Shown: one piece after another, positions 17,194-25,369 of the stretch | How the letters are laid out: the number at the start of each line of letters is the position of its first letter | Numbering within the stretch: position 1 is the stretch's first letter | Virus record (IMG/VR): IMGVR_UViG_3300030004_000001 | Span: 93,396 to 157,395 of that record | DNA: 64,000 nt | Direction: 5' to 3' (one strand) | Source: a virus | Translations under genes and position numbers: made by a program | Notes under the pieces: generated by a model | Databases searched by the model: none | The model's input: the letters and a program-made list of their open reading frames with translations, nothing else | Told to the model about the DNA's origin: nothing

Positions 17194-17937
17194 ATGAGTT
17201 TAATTAAATTAGCTTTAGTTGTTCCTCAGACTAAATTTAATAGTTTTAAAGATAACCTTGCAGCATTGCCGGTTAGAGGTTATGCCACTATGTCTAATAG
17301 TGGGAATATAATCGCTGGCGATGTGCGTAATCCATTACTTAGATTCACTTCTCCATTACATAAAATTTTTGATAGCAAACAAAATATAAAAGATTTACAC
17401 AGAATAGGAATTAAGCATGAATTATCTGAAAGAAAATATCTTAATCAATATAATGAAGGTAAAGGTCCTTTCGAAAGAATGTTTTCTAATCCTGTAAAAG
17501 CAGATATAAGACAAGGTATTTTTAATGCACCAAAAGGTAGGCATGCTACTTTAGCCGTTTTGGGCGAAGAAAGTAATAATTTATCTAAATTAAAAAATAA
17601 AAATGCAATTAATAGAATGCAAAAGATACGATATTTAACTGGTGAATCTGATATTATTAAAAATATAACTAGTAAAACTTATGGTAAAGATTTACTTTCT
17701 GCTGCTGATATAGATAAATTACATCAATCATCATTAAAACAATCTTTATATCACACAAAATCAAAATCTGCTATTGGTAGAGTAGCAGGCATGGCACTTG
17801 CTCCATTTTTAATAAAAGGGGAAAATGATCAAAATACTGTAGGAAAGAGAATTGATGCTTCTATATTAGGTGGAATGGTTGGTGCTAAAGGTGAGAAATT
17901 CTTACGAACTAATATTTTAAAACTACATAAGAGATAA
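17194..17937 (+). CDS. MSLIKLA-leader protein with KHELSE motif
   Basis: 247 aa beginning MSLIKLALVVPQ. Basic, with IGIKHELSERKYLNQ at about residue 72 that resembles the RHELHEMSE segment of the MSLIKLA protein at 59880-60761, and a C-terminal Gly/Ala hydrophobic stretch (AIGRVAGMALAPFLI). Possibly a virion-associated protein, by analogy with the 59.9-kb relative in the tail module. The function is unknown. Confidence 0.6.
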   Translation: MSLIKLALVVPQTKFNSFKDNLAALPVRGYATMSNSGNIIAGDVRNPLLRFTSPLHKIFDSKQNIKDLHRIGIKHELSERKYLNQYNEGKGPFERMFSNPVKADIRQGIFNAPKGRHATLAVLGEESNNLSKLKNKNAINRMQKIRYLTGESDIIKNITSKTYGKDLLSAADIDKLHQSSLKQSLYHTKSKSAIGRVAGMALAPFLIKGENDQNTVGKRIDASILGGMVGAKGEKFLRTNILKLHKR

Positions 17938-17941
17938 TAAT

Positions 17942-18661
17942 ATGCCCTGGTCATATCCTGATAATGTACCAACTTCAATGAAATATTTTAAACCTTCTAT
18001 TCAGAAGAAAGCAATTTCTATTGCAAATGCCATACTTAAAAATGGTGGTTCAGAAGGCACGGCCATTGCAACTGGAATTAAACGAAGTAAAGGATTGGTT
18101 AAATTAGCATCAGCTTTTACCAATGTTAAAGATTTTGTTAAATCTAATAAATTTGCTTTAGGTGCTGCTGGTTTAGGTGCTGGACTGGCTGGATTAGAAA
18201 GTAAAAATCAAATAACTGATAAAAAATTTACAAAAGGTCAAAGAGTTAAAAATGCGATTGTAACAGGTGCTCTTTTCGGTGCTTCAGGATGGGGATTAGA
18301 CAGACTCTCTGGTATGAGAAAAAATATTATAAATAGAATAGAAGAGGATTTAGGAGACCCTAGAGATATCAACTCTAAGATTAGATCTAAAATTACAGAA
18401 GCAATGAAACAAGAAAAAGTTCCAGTTAAACCTGGAGGTTATCATAGATTTCCTATTGAAGCAAAAGTTCATGAAAAAGGTAATTATAGAACTCAATTAA
18501 TAAAATTTACGCATGGTAAGGATGGTATTGAAAAACTATCCTTTATACGGGATGGTAAATTTTTAAAAGAATTTATTAAACAATTAAATAAAGGTAATAA
18601 GAAATATTTAGTAGATAATTATAATAAACTTATTGAGAAAACGCAGGAGTCTATATTATGA
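17942..18661 (+). CDS. protein with N-terminal ChaB-like domain, then a KGLVKLA segment
   Basis: 239 aa. Residues 1-48 (MPWSYPDNVPTSMKYF, then QKKAISIANAILKNGG, GTAIATGI) match the pattern of ChaB-type small domains found in phages. Immediately after comes SKGLVKLASAF, an internal copy of the MSLIKLA motif, so the gene looks like a ChaB-like module fused in front of a leader gene. Two Gly/Ala hydrophobic segments follow (FALGAAGLGAGLAGL; VTGALFGASGWGL). The C-terminus is basic. Confidence 0.6.
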   Translation: MPWSYPDNVPTSMKYFKPSIQKKAISIANAILKNGGSEGTAIATGIKRSKGLVKLASAFTNVKDFVKSNKFALGAAGLGAGLAGLESKNQITDKKFTKGQRVKNAIVTGALFGASGWGLDRLSGMRKNIINRIEEDLGDPRDINSKIRSKITEAMKQEKVPVKPGGYHRFPIEAKVHEKGNYRTQLIKFTHGKDGIEKLSFIRDGKFLKEFIKQLNKGNKKYLVDNYNKLIEKTQESIL

Positions 18662-18807
18662 GTTTAATTAAATTATGTTCAGTTATAATTCCTGATTCTC
18701 ATTTAAAAGAAGATCATGAAGAATTAGAAAAAATGAAAAAGAATTCGAAAGGAATTCTTAAAACTGTAAAAGAAATGGAAGAAGAAGATAGTAAGGCTAA
18801 AAAATGA
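18658..18807 (+). CDS. small MSLIKLC-leader protein
   Basis: 49 aa: MSLIKLCSVIIPDSHL followed by a highly charged helix rich in K/E. Starts inside the stop of the previous gene (ATGA) and its own stop overlaps the next start (ATGA), so three genes are chained. Only the leader is recognisable. The Cys at position 7 replaces the usual Ala. Confidence 0.65.
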   Translation: MSLIKLCSVIIPDSHLKEDHEELEKMKKNSKGILKTVKEMEEEDSKAKK

Positions 18808-19133
18808 GTTTAATTAAATTAGCATTAGATCAACAAAAAACTGGTATCGCTGGCTTTACTCAACGTCATCCTTATTTGACCTCAGGAATTGCGTTAACTG
18901 GTGGACTTGCGGCAGCCGACGCTGGTTTAAATGTATTTAAAACTTTAAAAGGAACGGGTGGTAGCCTCATTTCGGGTTTAAAGCAAATTAAGGGTAATCC
19001 TGGGCTCAGGAATGAGCTAGGTCACGGCATCAAGAAAGGTCTGGTGGAGGGTGGGCTTTATGGCTCGATTCTGGGGACTGTAGAACCTGCTATTGGTAGG
19101 GGAATATTTAGAAAACCTAAAGGTGAGGAATAG
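18804..19133 (+). CDS. MSLIKLA-leader protein with Gly-rich hydrophobic segments
   Basis: 109 aa beginning MSLIKLALDQQK. Hydrophobic Gly/Ala segments (YLTSGIALTGGLAAADAGL; VEGGLYGSILGTVEPAIG) and a basic C-terminus. It resembles the central part of the ChaB-like protein. Codon use in the second half is more GC-rich (CTCAGG, GGGCTC) than its neighbours. Last gene of the plus block, ended by a strong terminator. Confidence 0.6.
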   Translation: MSLIKLALDQQKTGIAGFTQRHPYLTSGIALTGGLAAADAGLNVFKTLKGTGGSLISGLKQIKGNPGLRNELGHGIKKGLVEGGLYGSILGTVEPAIGRGIFRKPKGEE

Positions 19134-19140
19134 CTAAAAA

Positions 19141-19162
19141 AAAGACCCGAAAGGGTCTTTTC
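19141..19162 (+). terminator. terminator between convergent units (probably bidirectional)
   Basis: AAAGACCC-gaaa-GGGTCTTTT on the plus strand, with an A-tract on the 5' side that gives a T-tract for the minus strand. It ends the plus MSLIKLA block and the minus 40-aa gene. Confidence 0.85.
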
Positions 19163-19164
19163 TC

Positions 19165-19287
19165 TTAGTGACTTGAAATTTTAATTACAATACAAGATAC
19201 AATAAACATTCCAAACAAAATCCAACCCATATGAAGTCTAAGGGTTGGAATAAGTTTGGGCTGTTCTCGTAACCATTGCTTCCTCAT
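19165..19287 (-). CDS. single-TM small protein, 40 aa
   Basis: MRKQWLREQPKLIPTLRL then a TM helix (GWILFGMFIVSCIVIKI). SD AAGGG 8 nt upstream decides this ATG over one two codons earlier. Own promoter and terminator. Positive-inside topology predicts a cytoplasmic N-terminus. Confidence 0.65.
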   Translation of the reverse strand: MRKQWLREQPKLIPTLRLHMGWILFGMFIVSCIVIKISSH

Positions 19288-19342
19288 AACCATCCCTTAA
19301 TAAATAAATTTTGAGATTACACGATGTAATCTCTTCATTTAT

Positions 19343-19373
19343 ATTATAACAAAAATATCTTAATATTTGCAAT
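19343..19373 (-). promoter_or_regulatory. TATGCAA-class promoter (ATTGCAA variant)
   Basis: ATTGCAA (19367-19373), 18-bp spacer, TATAAT (19343-19348), ATAAATG. Drives the 40-aa membrane protein and sits next to the upstream terminator. Confidence 0.85.
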
Positions 19374-19375
19374 AC

Positions 19376-19405
19376 TTAAAAAAAATAAGCCCGTGAGGGC
19401 TTATT
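19376..19405 (-). terminator. terminator after the Gly-rich repeat gene
   Basis: AATAAGCCC-tcac-GGGCTTATT followed by TTTTTT on the minus strand; also A-rich on the other side. Confidence 0.85.
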
Positions 19406-19412
19406 TTTTTTA

Positions 19413-19661
19413 TTAACCATTGCCATTGCCATAGCCATAGCCATCGCCATAGCCATCGCCATCGCCATAGCCATCGCCATTGCCATCGCCATCGCCATTG
19501 CCATAGCCATAGCCATTGCCATTGCCATCGCCATAGCCATTGCCATAGCCATAGCCATTGCCATTGCCATCGCCATCGCCATAGCCATCGCCATCGCCAT
19601 AGCCATCGCCATCGCCATTGCCATTGCCATTGCCATTATTTCCTAATAAAAGTTCTTTCAT
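19413..19661 (-). CDS. Gly-Asn/Asp/Tyr dipeptide-repeat protein
   Basis: 82 aa: MKELLLGNNG, then about 36 G-x dipeptides with x = N, D or Y. The frame is chosen because it has the ATG with an SD-like region and starts next to the DUF6948-like gene; the other open frame would be poly-(Met-Ala). Every x codon is AAT, GAT or TAT, so only the first codon base varies. A low-complexity, probably disordered or fibre-like protein. Its role is unknown; similar short GYG/GNG-rich ORFs are, from memory, seen in phages. Confidence 0.55.
   Translation of the reverse strand: MKELLLGNNGNGNGNGDGDGYGDGDGYGDGDGNGNGYGYGNGYGDGNGNGYGYGNGDGDGNGDGYGDGDGYGDGYGYGNGNG
19420..19639. repeat. hexanucleotide microsatellite (GCCATN)n, about 36 units
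   Basis: Uninterrupted tandem 6-mers on the plus strand, GCCATT, GCCATA or GCCATC; GCCATG does not occur. The repeat lies wholly within the Gly-rich gene. Length changes by whole units keep the frame. Confidence 0.95.
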
Positions 19662-19664
19662 AAA

Positions 19665-19976
19665 TCACCATCCTGAAACTACAGAAATAGAGACAACTGG
19701 AACGCAACGAACCGTTCCATAATTATCATATTTCGTTTCAGAAAGAGGTCCATTAACTAACTGACCAAGACCTTGCGTAGTTCCCCAACGACGAATATTT
19801 TTTGCATTCGTGATAGTTACAGAACCATCACCTTCATCTTTGCAAAATCCAACAAAAACCCAACCTTTATCTGCCACAATAATACGAATATCACCAAGAA
19901 CACCTTCTTTCTGAATCGAATCCTTTCGGATGTATTCGATTCCATTAAGTGTGACAACTTCAGTATTAAGTTCCAT
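19665..19976 (-). CDS. conserved phage protein (DUF6948-like)
   Basis: 103 aa. The block ITNAKNIRRWGTTQGLGQLV, then GPLSETKYDNYG and VPVVSISVVS, is a pattern I associate with a widespread small phage/prophage family (IR-WGT-GLG-L). N-terminus VVTLNGIEYIRKDSI. The role is unknown. SD AGG and its own TATGCAA promoter upstream. Confidence 0.75.
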   Translation of the reverse strand: MELNTEVVTLNGIEYIRKDSIQKEGVLGDIRIIVADKGWVFVGFCKDEGDGSVTITNAKNIRRWGTTQGLGQLVNGPLSETKYDNYGTVRCVPVVSISVVSGW

Positions 19977-19994
19977 TATATTACCTCCATTTAT

Positions 19995-20025
19995 ATTATA
20001 ACAGAATTGTTAACTATTTTGCATA
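19995..20025 (-). promoter_or_regulatory. TATGCAA-class promoter
   Basis: TATGCAA (20019-20025), 18-bp spacer, TATAAT (19995-20000), ATAAATG. It lies within the 3' end of the kinase-endonuclease gene. Confidence 0.85.
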
Positions 20026-21444
20026 ATACTCTTTATAAATATTCCACTTTCTAACACAGTGAGGAAATCCATAAACTTTTTTTGCAAATTCATAAGCATA
20101 ATTACCATTAAACTTAAACTCCATAAGAGTTTCATATTTTTTATGATTATTATAACAATGTTGAATAGATATTTCTTTTGTTAACCAATCCCCAATTTCT
20201 TTAGAAGTTAAAAAACTAATATTAAAACTTTGTCGTCCAGTATCTTTATGATTATTTATAAAAACACTTCCATCACCATCTATAATTCCACGTAACCAAT
20301 CATATAAAAATTCCATATTATTTATAATCATATAAGGTATTTGTTCTTTCATACTTTTACGTGGAGCTAAATTCCATTTTTTTAAATTTTCTAAAATAAA
20401 GGGATTTTCATTTATTATATAATAAAATTCTTTAGCCAAAATTGCGTTATCGTAAATAAATTCTATTCGTTCTTTTTTAATATAAATTGGTTTTTCTGTT
20501 TTTAAATATAATCTCATATTATCTACTAGTTCTTTATCTATCGAGCCAAAATCAAGAACATATCTACTAATAGAAGGACCTGAACATTTAATACATCCAT
20601 CTGCCGATAAAAGACCAGCAAGATATGCTGTAGTTGGATCTATATCATTAAAAGCATTATTATCTGAACTATATTCAGTTCTTTTATTTTTAAAATTTAA
20701 TCTATTAGACCACCAAACTATTTTATCCCTAGAACAGTCCATTCGTAGACCGATACGATAATTCTCTATACCTTCTTCTAAATATTCAAATACCTCTCCA
20801 CCAACTAACTCGTGCCATGGATCTGGATGATCTACTAAACGAGTAAAGAATGCTTTATAATATTTTTGTATTTGAATTAATTTTCTATCATTAATTATAA
20901 TATGTTGTTGATTAAAGTTTTGCCACTGAATAGATACTTCACTTATATGATTTGAAATATCCCAATTCCATGGGGATATTACAAAAAATACTTGACCACC
21001 TAATTTTTCTAAACTTTCTTTTTCATTCAAAAACCTTATGTCGTCACATACATATTTAATATTAGGATTATTTTTAATTATTTGGATAGTTTTTTTAACA
21101 TGCCAATCAAAATCTATAACTCTACAAACATCAGAACCAAACCATTGTAAAAATTCTCTATAACTAGTAAATGTTTTGGTTTCTAAATTTTCCTTAAATT
21201 TAATCAATTCTGGATTATTTATAATTAATTCAGTAATTTTTAATTCTGAAATTTTAAATGGTTCTAAAATGTTATTTTTTATATTATCTAATTCAGCTCT
21301 ATCTAAACTAAATATATTACAAGTAGTATCTTTGAGCCAATCTGCAAATGAAATTCTCTTAAAGCCTAATTCTATTAATATATTTGCAATAGTAGTCTTT
21401 CCTGATCCTTTTCTACCAGCAAAACCAATAATGTTAGAATTCAT
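20014..21444 (-). CDS. deoxynucleoside monophosphate kinase fused to a LAGLIDADG homing endonuclease
   Basis: 476 aa. Residues 1-200: phage dNMP kinase fold with P-loop GFAGRKGSGKTTIA (7-20), FADWLKD, REFLQWFGSDVCR and VCDDIRFLNE. Residues about 265-476: two LAGLIDADG helices, AYLAGLLSADGCI (near 270-282) and WLRGIIDGDGSV (near 380-391), each with the acidic catalytic residue. No intein splice residues (no N-terminal Cys/Ser block, no C-terminal His-Asn), so this is a fusion, not an intein. The kinase would supply dNDPs for phage DNA; the endonuclease part may make the gene mobile. Confidence 0.85.
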   Translation of the reverse strand: MNSNIIGFAGRKGSGKTTIANILIELGFKRISFADWLKDTTCNIFSLDRAELDNIKNNILEPFKISELKITELIINNPELIKFKENLETKTFTSYREFLQWFGSDVCRVIDFDWHVKKTIQIIKNNPNIKYVCDDIRFLNEKESLEKLGGQVFFVISPWNWDISNHISEVSIQWQNFNQQHIIINDRKLIQIQKYYKAFFTRLVDHPDPWHELVGGEVFEYLEEGIENYRIGLRMDCSRDKIVWWSNRLNFKNKRTEYSSDNNAFNDIDPTTAYLAGLLSADGCIKCSGPSISRYVLDFGSIDKELVDNMRLYLKTEKPIYIKKERIEFIYDNAILAKEFYYIINENPFILENLKKWNLAPRKSMKEQIPYMIINNMEFLYDWLRGIIDGDGSVFINNHKDTGRQSFNISFLTSKEIGDWLTKEISIQHCYNNHKKYETLMEFKFNGNYAYEFAKKVYGFPHCVRKWNIYKEYYAK

Positions 21445-21647
21445 ATGATTTCTTCCATTAACTTCCTATATTCTAAAGCATCATGAAGAAGCGCATTGAT
21501 AATTTCTAATGATACTTTACGGGCAATAATACCATGAGCATTTGGAATTTCTAATTCCCTACAAAGTTCATCATTTTCATGATTCCATTCTTCAATATGA
21601 AGATCTTTGATAAATTCATCCGTTAACTTTGGTTTAGGATAAATCAT
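21441..21647 (-). CDS. hypothetical protein, 68 aa
   Basis: 68 aa, acidic helical (EFIKDLHIEEWNHENDELC; ALLHDALEYRKLMEEI). Overlaps the kinase start by 4 nt. Resembles small phage ORFs of unknown role. Confidence 0.65.
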   Translation of the reverse strand: MIYPKPKLTDEFIKDLHIEEWNHENDELCRELEIPNAHGIIARKVSLEIINALLHDALEYRKLMEEII

Positions 21648-21971
21648 TTAATAAAGATTAATGCGAGACTTTAGATTTTGAAGACGAGCGTTTTGAGTTT
21701 GTAAAGTATCTACAAAACCATCTATTCTTTGATTGAGTTCGGTTATATAACCTTCTTTAAGAGATGAATCTTCTTCACTACAAGTTACATATTCTGGATT
21801 CAATACCGGAGCTAATTTACTGTAAATATCTGAAATCAACTCTTGATTTATTGAAAATTCTTTATCAAACATTACAAATAAATGTTTAAGATCAGAATCT
21901 TTTTTAGGACTAGCTTCATTTGTTTCATAACAATCCTGCTTAACAGGATAATCAACGGTTTTTTTATTCAT
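21648..21971 (-). CDS. hypothetical coiled-coil protein, 107 aa
   Basis: Start at MNKKTVDYPVKQDC (SD CGAGGAAAA). The C-terminal half is a heptad-like helix (ELNQRIDGFVDTLQTQ, then LQNLKSRI). Not recognised. Confidence 0.65.
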   Translation of the reverse strand: MNKKTVDYPVKQDCYETNEASPKKDSDLKHLFVMFDKEFSINQELISDIYSKLAPVLNPEYVTCSEEDSSLKEGYITELNQRIDGFVDTLQTQNARLQNLKSRINLY

Positions 21972-21972
21972 T

Positions 21973-22344
21973 TTATTTTTCCTCGATATAGATGATTTGT
22001 TTATTGAGATCCATAGTTTTTCTAATAGTATCTCTAGTTCCATTACAGGGTAAATGGTTAACTAAACATGCTACCAAAATATCACACTTTTGAGCAATTG
22101 TGGTATTCCTTAAAAATGGCGCATATCTACCCTTAGAATAGTCAGGTAGATATTCAATAAGATTAAGACTATGTGAATTTGCATAATTTTTAGCCATAGT
22201 ATCTGCACCATTAGCTCCGCCTGATACTATGGTTATAAATTCATATTGCTTATGTAATTTATCTAAATGTTCAAAAAGTAAATCTTCTCTAGTAAATTTT
22301 CTGGAGCCAGAAACTCCAATGTATTTCACTTCTTCTTTGCACAT
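21973..22344 (-). CDS. SLOG/DprA-like nucleotide-binding protein (DUF2493/YspA type)
   Basis: 123 aa, a single Rossmann-like domain: YIGVSGSRKFTREDLLFEHL, then FITIVSGGANGADTMAKNYA, later FLRNTTIAQKCDILVA. The SGGAxGAD loop is the hallmark of the YspA/DUF2493 branch of the SLOG superfamily, which binds nucleotide-derived ligands. In a phage it may sense or sequester a signalling nucleotide, an inference. Confidence 0.85.
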   Translation of the reverse strand: MCKEEVKYIGVSGSRKFTREDLLFEHLDKLHKQYEFITIVSGGANGADTMAKNYANSHSLNLIEYLPDYSKGRYAPFLRNTTIAQKCDILVACLVNHLPCNGTRDTIRKTMDLNKQIIYIEEK

Positions 22345-22499
22345 CTAGAACAAGTGTGTTTTAAATTGACGATATTTAAACTAGAGCCGGTAATATTATA
22401 ATTTGGCTTATAAAAAGTAATACTGGATTTACAAGTATCGCACTTTGTAAAAAGATGATGATGGTTACCGGTTGGGGTGATTACTTCGATGACGGACAT
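22326..22499 (-). CDS. small zinc-ribbon protein
   Basis: 57 aa from MSVIEVITPTGNHHHLF. CDTC and CSRC pairs about 30 residues apart form a four-Cys zinc ribbon; basic C-terminus AKKK. Adjacent to dut with no spacing. Confidence 0.65.
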   Translation of the reverse strand: MSVIEVITPTGNHHHLFTKCDTCKSSITFYKPNYNITGSSLNIVNLKHTCSRCAKKK

Positions 22500-22500
22500 T

Positions 22501-22929
22501 TTAAACTCCAGTACTTCCAAATCCACCAATTCCACGTTCTACAGGTGTAACTTCATCATAGGCCCATTCTCTAACTATAGAAGCCACAATGAATTGTGCT
22601 ATTCTGTCACCAGGATTAATCGTATACATCTTATTAGAACAGTTATACAGAATTACATTAATTGAACCTGAATATGCGTTATCAACCGTTCCGGGTGCAT
22701 TCAAAACAATAATTCCATGATTTAGAGCCAATCCACTTCTAGAACGAATCTGACCCTCATAACCAGGTGCAAGTTTGCACTTATAGCCCGTAGGAATCAT
22801 AGCCCGTCCACCAATATCCAGGGTGAATGGTGCATCAATCTGAGCAGGTAAATCAATTCCTGAATCACCAGCAGTTTTATAACTTAACTTATAAGGATTT
22901 TCTACTAATGGAATAAACTCGACCAACAT
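22501..22929 (-). CDS. dut: dUTP diphosphatase (dUTPase)
   Basis: 142 aa, trimeric-type dUTPase with the five motifs in order: AGDSGIDLPA, RSRSGLALNHG, GTVDNAYSGSI, PGDRIAQFIV and RGIGGFGSTG. Motif 3 has N-A-Y where D-x-Y is usual. Full length for the family. It hydrolyses dUTP to dUMP and PPi, preventing uracil incorporation and supplying dUMP alongside the dCMP deaminase at 27.3 kb. Confidence 0.97.
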   Translation of the reverse strand: MLVEFIPLVENPYKLSYKTAGDSGIDLPAQIDAPFTLDIGGRAMIPTGYKCKLAPGYEGQIRSRSGLALNHGIIVLNAPGTVDNAYSGSINVILYNCSNKMYTINPGDRIAQFIVASIVREWAYDEVTPVERGIGGFGSTGV

Positions 22930-22930
22930 A

Positions 22931-23236
22931 TTACCGACTCCTTTTATTTTTGATTATCTCCACGGCATCTAATAGAGCTTGCTTATTTAAGATACCCGTA
23001 GATCTAACTCCATAGGTTTTACCTGTTGACTTAATTTCTCGTTCAAATAATTTTTGTAATTCTAATATTTGTTTTTCATAATAAAATGTAAGTGTATACA
23101 TATCTTTTATATCATCATGATATAGTAAGATAGGTACATCGCCTGGATTCATTGGGGCATTCTTACTTATATAGAACTGTTGAGTTCTAATAAGATCTTC
23201 TGCTAAATTAGAGGAATCAATTTCGTCCTGATACAT
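22931..23236 (-). CDS. hypothetical protein, 101 aa
   Basis: 101 aa (NLAEDLIRTQQFYISKN; SRSTG-like turn KTYGVRSTGILNKQALL). Not recognised. One nt from dut. Confidence 0.65.
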   Translation of the reverse strand: MYQDEIDSSNLAEDLIRTQQFYISKNAPMNPGDVPILLYHDDIKDMYTLTFYYEKQILELQKLFEREIKSTGKTYGVRSTGILNKQALLDAVEIIKNKRSR

Positions 23237-23525
23237 CCCAATGTTCTTTCCAAATATTGATCAATTTTTGGAAATGAGTTCTAGCAGCCAGATCAGAATT
23301 AGCATTATAAGCAAATACTGCTTTCTGCATAATATCACGAATATTTAGAAATTCACGTTCTTCTATTGGTTTATGCAAATCTTCGGCAAAGTTATAAATT
23401 CTAAAATGCCAAACACCTTCAAAATCTTCTTCTTTTGAAATTGCAAATGCTTTAGACAATTCAGGAATAGTAACCCTAGAAAATATCTCTTCAAATTGAT
23501 CTATTTTTTTATCGCTAACTGACAT
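23217..23525 (-). CDS. hypothetical protein, 102 aa
   Basis: Start chosen at MSVSDKKIDQFEEIF. Helical with aromatic residues (EGVWHFRIYNFAEDL; LINIWKEHWDVSG). Overlaps the downstream gene by 20 nt. Not recognised. Confidence 0.6.
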   Translation of the reverse strand: MSVSDKKIDQFEEIFSRVTIPELSKAFAISKEEDFEGVWHFRIYNFAEDLHKPIEEREFLNIRDIMQKAVFAYNANSDLAARTHFQKLINIWKEHWDVSGRN

Positions 23526-23718
23526 CTTGTATTTTCCTTGAACATCTGTCACAACGACATTCTAAATCTTGACTATACCACAGAAGTTTCTGAGCGATTA
23601 AATCTTCTTTATTCTCTAAAGTACATTTATAGCAAAAGGTCCAACCACCTTTCATAATATAACATGAAAGGTAGTTTTCCTTATACTTTTTTATATTAAT
23701 CGTTGAGGAACTTATCAT
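23515..23718 (-). CDS. small zinc-ribbon protein
   Basis: Up to 67 aa; translation may instead begin at MKGGWTFCYKC (23655), since no SD is seen for the longer form. Cys pairs CYKC and CDRC indicate a zinc ribbon. Not further recognised. Confidence 0.55.
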   Translation of the reverse strand: MISSSTINIKKYKENYLSCYIMKGGWTFCYKCTLENKEDLIAQKLLWYSQDLECRCDRCSRKIQDVS

Positions 23719-24148
23719 TTGGATTGGAATATGGAAACCTTATAGGAGGATCAATAAACTTTAGTAACCACTTAAACTTTAATTTTCTATGTAGAAATTC
23801 GGTGAATGGAGAATGATAATTTAAATTATACCATGTCGCACCGGAATTTGAGCTAAATAATTCAGGCGCTCTAGTAGATTGCCATCTGGATTTAGTATGG
23901 GCAATATACTCACCAGTAATAGTAGGATTATCTACTGGAGTTAATGGTCTATTTGAATTTAATTGTTTACATATGTCTAAAATAATATCATTAGAATAAA
24001 AGCCATAAGTAGAATATTTGTTTAAGATCTGCATTATTTCTAGAATTACAGAAACTTCTATCTTATCTGGAGTTAATCCATATAATGATAACTCTTTGAT
24101 ATAAGAACCACTAGTTGGTTTATTAAGAAGATATTTAATTAGCGACAT
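23696..24148 (-). CDS. hypothetical protein, 150 aa, with MSLIKYLL start
   Basis: 150 aa. The first five residues MSLIK match the leader shared by the plus-strand proteins, but the following YLLNKP does not, so this may be chance. Pro-rich C-terminal region (FIDPPIRFPYSNPNDKF). Not recognised. Confidence 0.65.
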   Translation of the reverse strand: MSLIKYLLNKPTSGSYIKELSLYGLTPDKIEVSVILEIMQILNKYSTYGFYSNDIILDICKQLNSNRPLTPVDNPTITGEYIAHTKSRWQSTRAPELFSSNSGATWYNLNYHSPFTEFLHRKLKFKWLLKFIDPPIRFPYSNPNDKFLND

Positions 24149-24608
24149 ATATAGTTTTCAGATAAGGATCATTTTGTATTTTATTATATTCGTTAGTTGT
24201 AAAATATGTCATAAATTGAGCGCCAGAAGTAGCAAAATCGATTGCATCTTTTGCTTCTTTTAATCCAATGTCAATAATATTTCTATAAGCTTTAATTGCA
24301 TCTAATTTATTGATACCAATAGATGAAGCTGCTTTAAAATGCCAATTTTTAATTTTATTTTCATCTATCTTTGGATTAATGTAATTTTTAGTAATTCTAA
24401 TATTATATTCTTCTTTAATAATAGAACCTTTAATTGGTTTAAAGTCTGATTGGATAACTTTTTTAACAATATCTCGTATAGTAAGATTATATCCATATTC
24501 TGAACTAAGTTCAGTTTCATTTTTAATAAGTTTCGTTCCAAAAATATCATCTTCAGTGATAATATAAAGAAAATTATTTTCATAAATATATTTACCGATT
24601 ATTGACAT
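24135..24608 (-). CDS. protein with L7/L12 C-terminal-like domain
   Basis: 157 aa. Residues about 100-130 (GINKLDAIKAYRNIIDIG, LKEAKDAIDF) match the alpha-hairpin of ribosomal protein L7/L12 C-terminal domains (K-x-x-x-IK-x-R, GL-LKEAK). The N-terminal half is beta-rich and not recognised. Such modules occur in phage and bacterial proteins without ribosomal roles; interaction with translation GTPases is speculative. Confidence 0.65.
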   Translation of the reverse strand: MSIIGKYIYENNFLYIITEDDIFGTKLIKNETELSSEYGYNLTIRDIVKKVIQSDFKPIKGSIIKEEYNIRITKNYINPKIDENKIKNWHFKAASSIGINKLDAIKAYRNIIDIGLKEAKDAIDFATSGAQFMTYFTTNEYNKIQNDPYLKTIYVAN

Positions 24609-24619
24609 TTATCCATCTC

Positions 24620-24817
24620 CTAAAAAATTAACTTAAAATAAATTTTACCAACAACCTTTTCATCCTCTGAAATTAAGTTTCGTTTTACTTCATTTTTAAT
24701 TATTGCCAAAACTGCATCAAATGACCAATTTGGATTAATAAAAGTAAAATTAGTCCTACGTCTAATTAATTTACCGTCTTCTAAAACTTGGCAATGTCCA
24801 ATAACATCAAACCGCAT
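24620..24817 (-). CDS. hypothetical protein, 65 aa
   Basis: 65 aa, beta-rich (RFDVIGHCQVLEDGKLIRRR; FKLIF end). Shares one base with the next start. Not recognised. Confidence 0.6.
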   Translation of the reverse strand: MRFDVIGHCQVLEDGKLIRRRTNFTFINPNWSFDAVLAIIKNEVKRNLISEDEKVVGKIYFKLIF

Positions 24818-25098
24818 TATTCTCCTTCTGAGAAAATGGGAGACTCTATTTTGATAGAAAATAATGTCTCAGTTACTTTAATTAATTTTATACCACATTC
24901 GTTGCAAAAGTGAAGATCGCCGAATAACCCGTTATACTTAGTATTATAGCCGAAATTAAAGTCGAGTGCAACCGAAAATTCTTTATGAGTTTCAGGAACT
25001 TCATCCTCTGGTAAACCTTCAATTAAAACAAGAGAATGGCAGCCATCACAGTAATATTCTGTGATGGCCGCTTTGCCTGGATCAATTAGTTTCTTCAT
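24817..25098 (-). CDS. zinc-ribbon protein, 93 aa
   Basis: Start chosen at MKKLIDPGKAAITEY, overlapping the end of the upstream gene. YYCDGCHSLV and HFCNECGIKL form a split zinc ribbon. Layout similar to phage proteins that open with a C-x2-C knuckle. The role is unknown. Confidence 0.65.
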   Translation of the reverse strand: MKKLIDPGKAAITEYYCDGCHSLVLIEGLPEDEVPETHKEFSVALDFNFGYNTKYNGLFGDLHFCNECGIKLIKVTETLFSIKIESPIFSEGE

Positions 25099-25333
25099 AG
25101 CATTTAATATTCCAATCAAAAGTTTCGAATTCTTTAATAAAATCTAAAAGTTTATTAATTGTATTTGTACGAGGAATTTTATATTCAAGTTTACGACCCT
25201 TGCATTCACTAACATTATTATTAATTAAACCTTTTTCTAACATTAATTTTCCAAATAATTGAGTAGAATAACCATTTTCCATCATTAAAACAAAACAATC
25301 TGAATACCACATGAAATCTGAAAGTTTTAACAT
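25082..25333 (-). CDS. hypothetical protein, 83 aa
   Basis: 83 aa; GYSTQLFGKLMLEKGLI then GRKLEYKIP might be a small helix-turn-helix-like fold. Not recognised. Confidence 0.6.
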   Translation of the reverse strand: MLKLSDFMWYSDCFVLMMENGYSTQLFGKLMLEKGLINNNVSECKGRKLEYKIPRTNTINKLLDFIKEFETFDWNIKCYEETN

Positions 25334-25369
25334 TTATTCTCCCTTATATTAGATATAACTGAAATGATA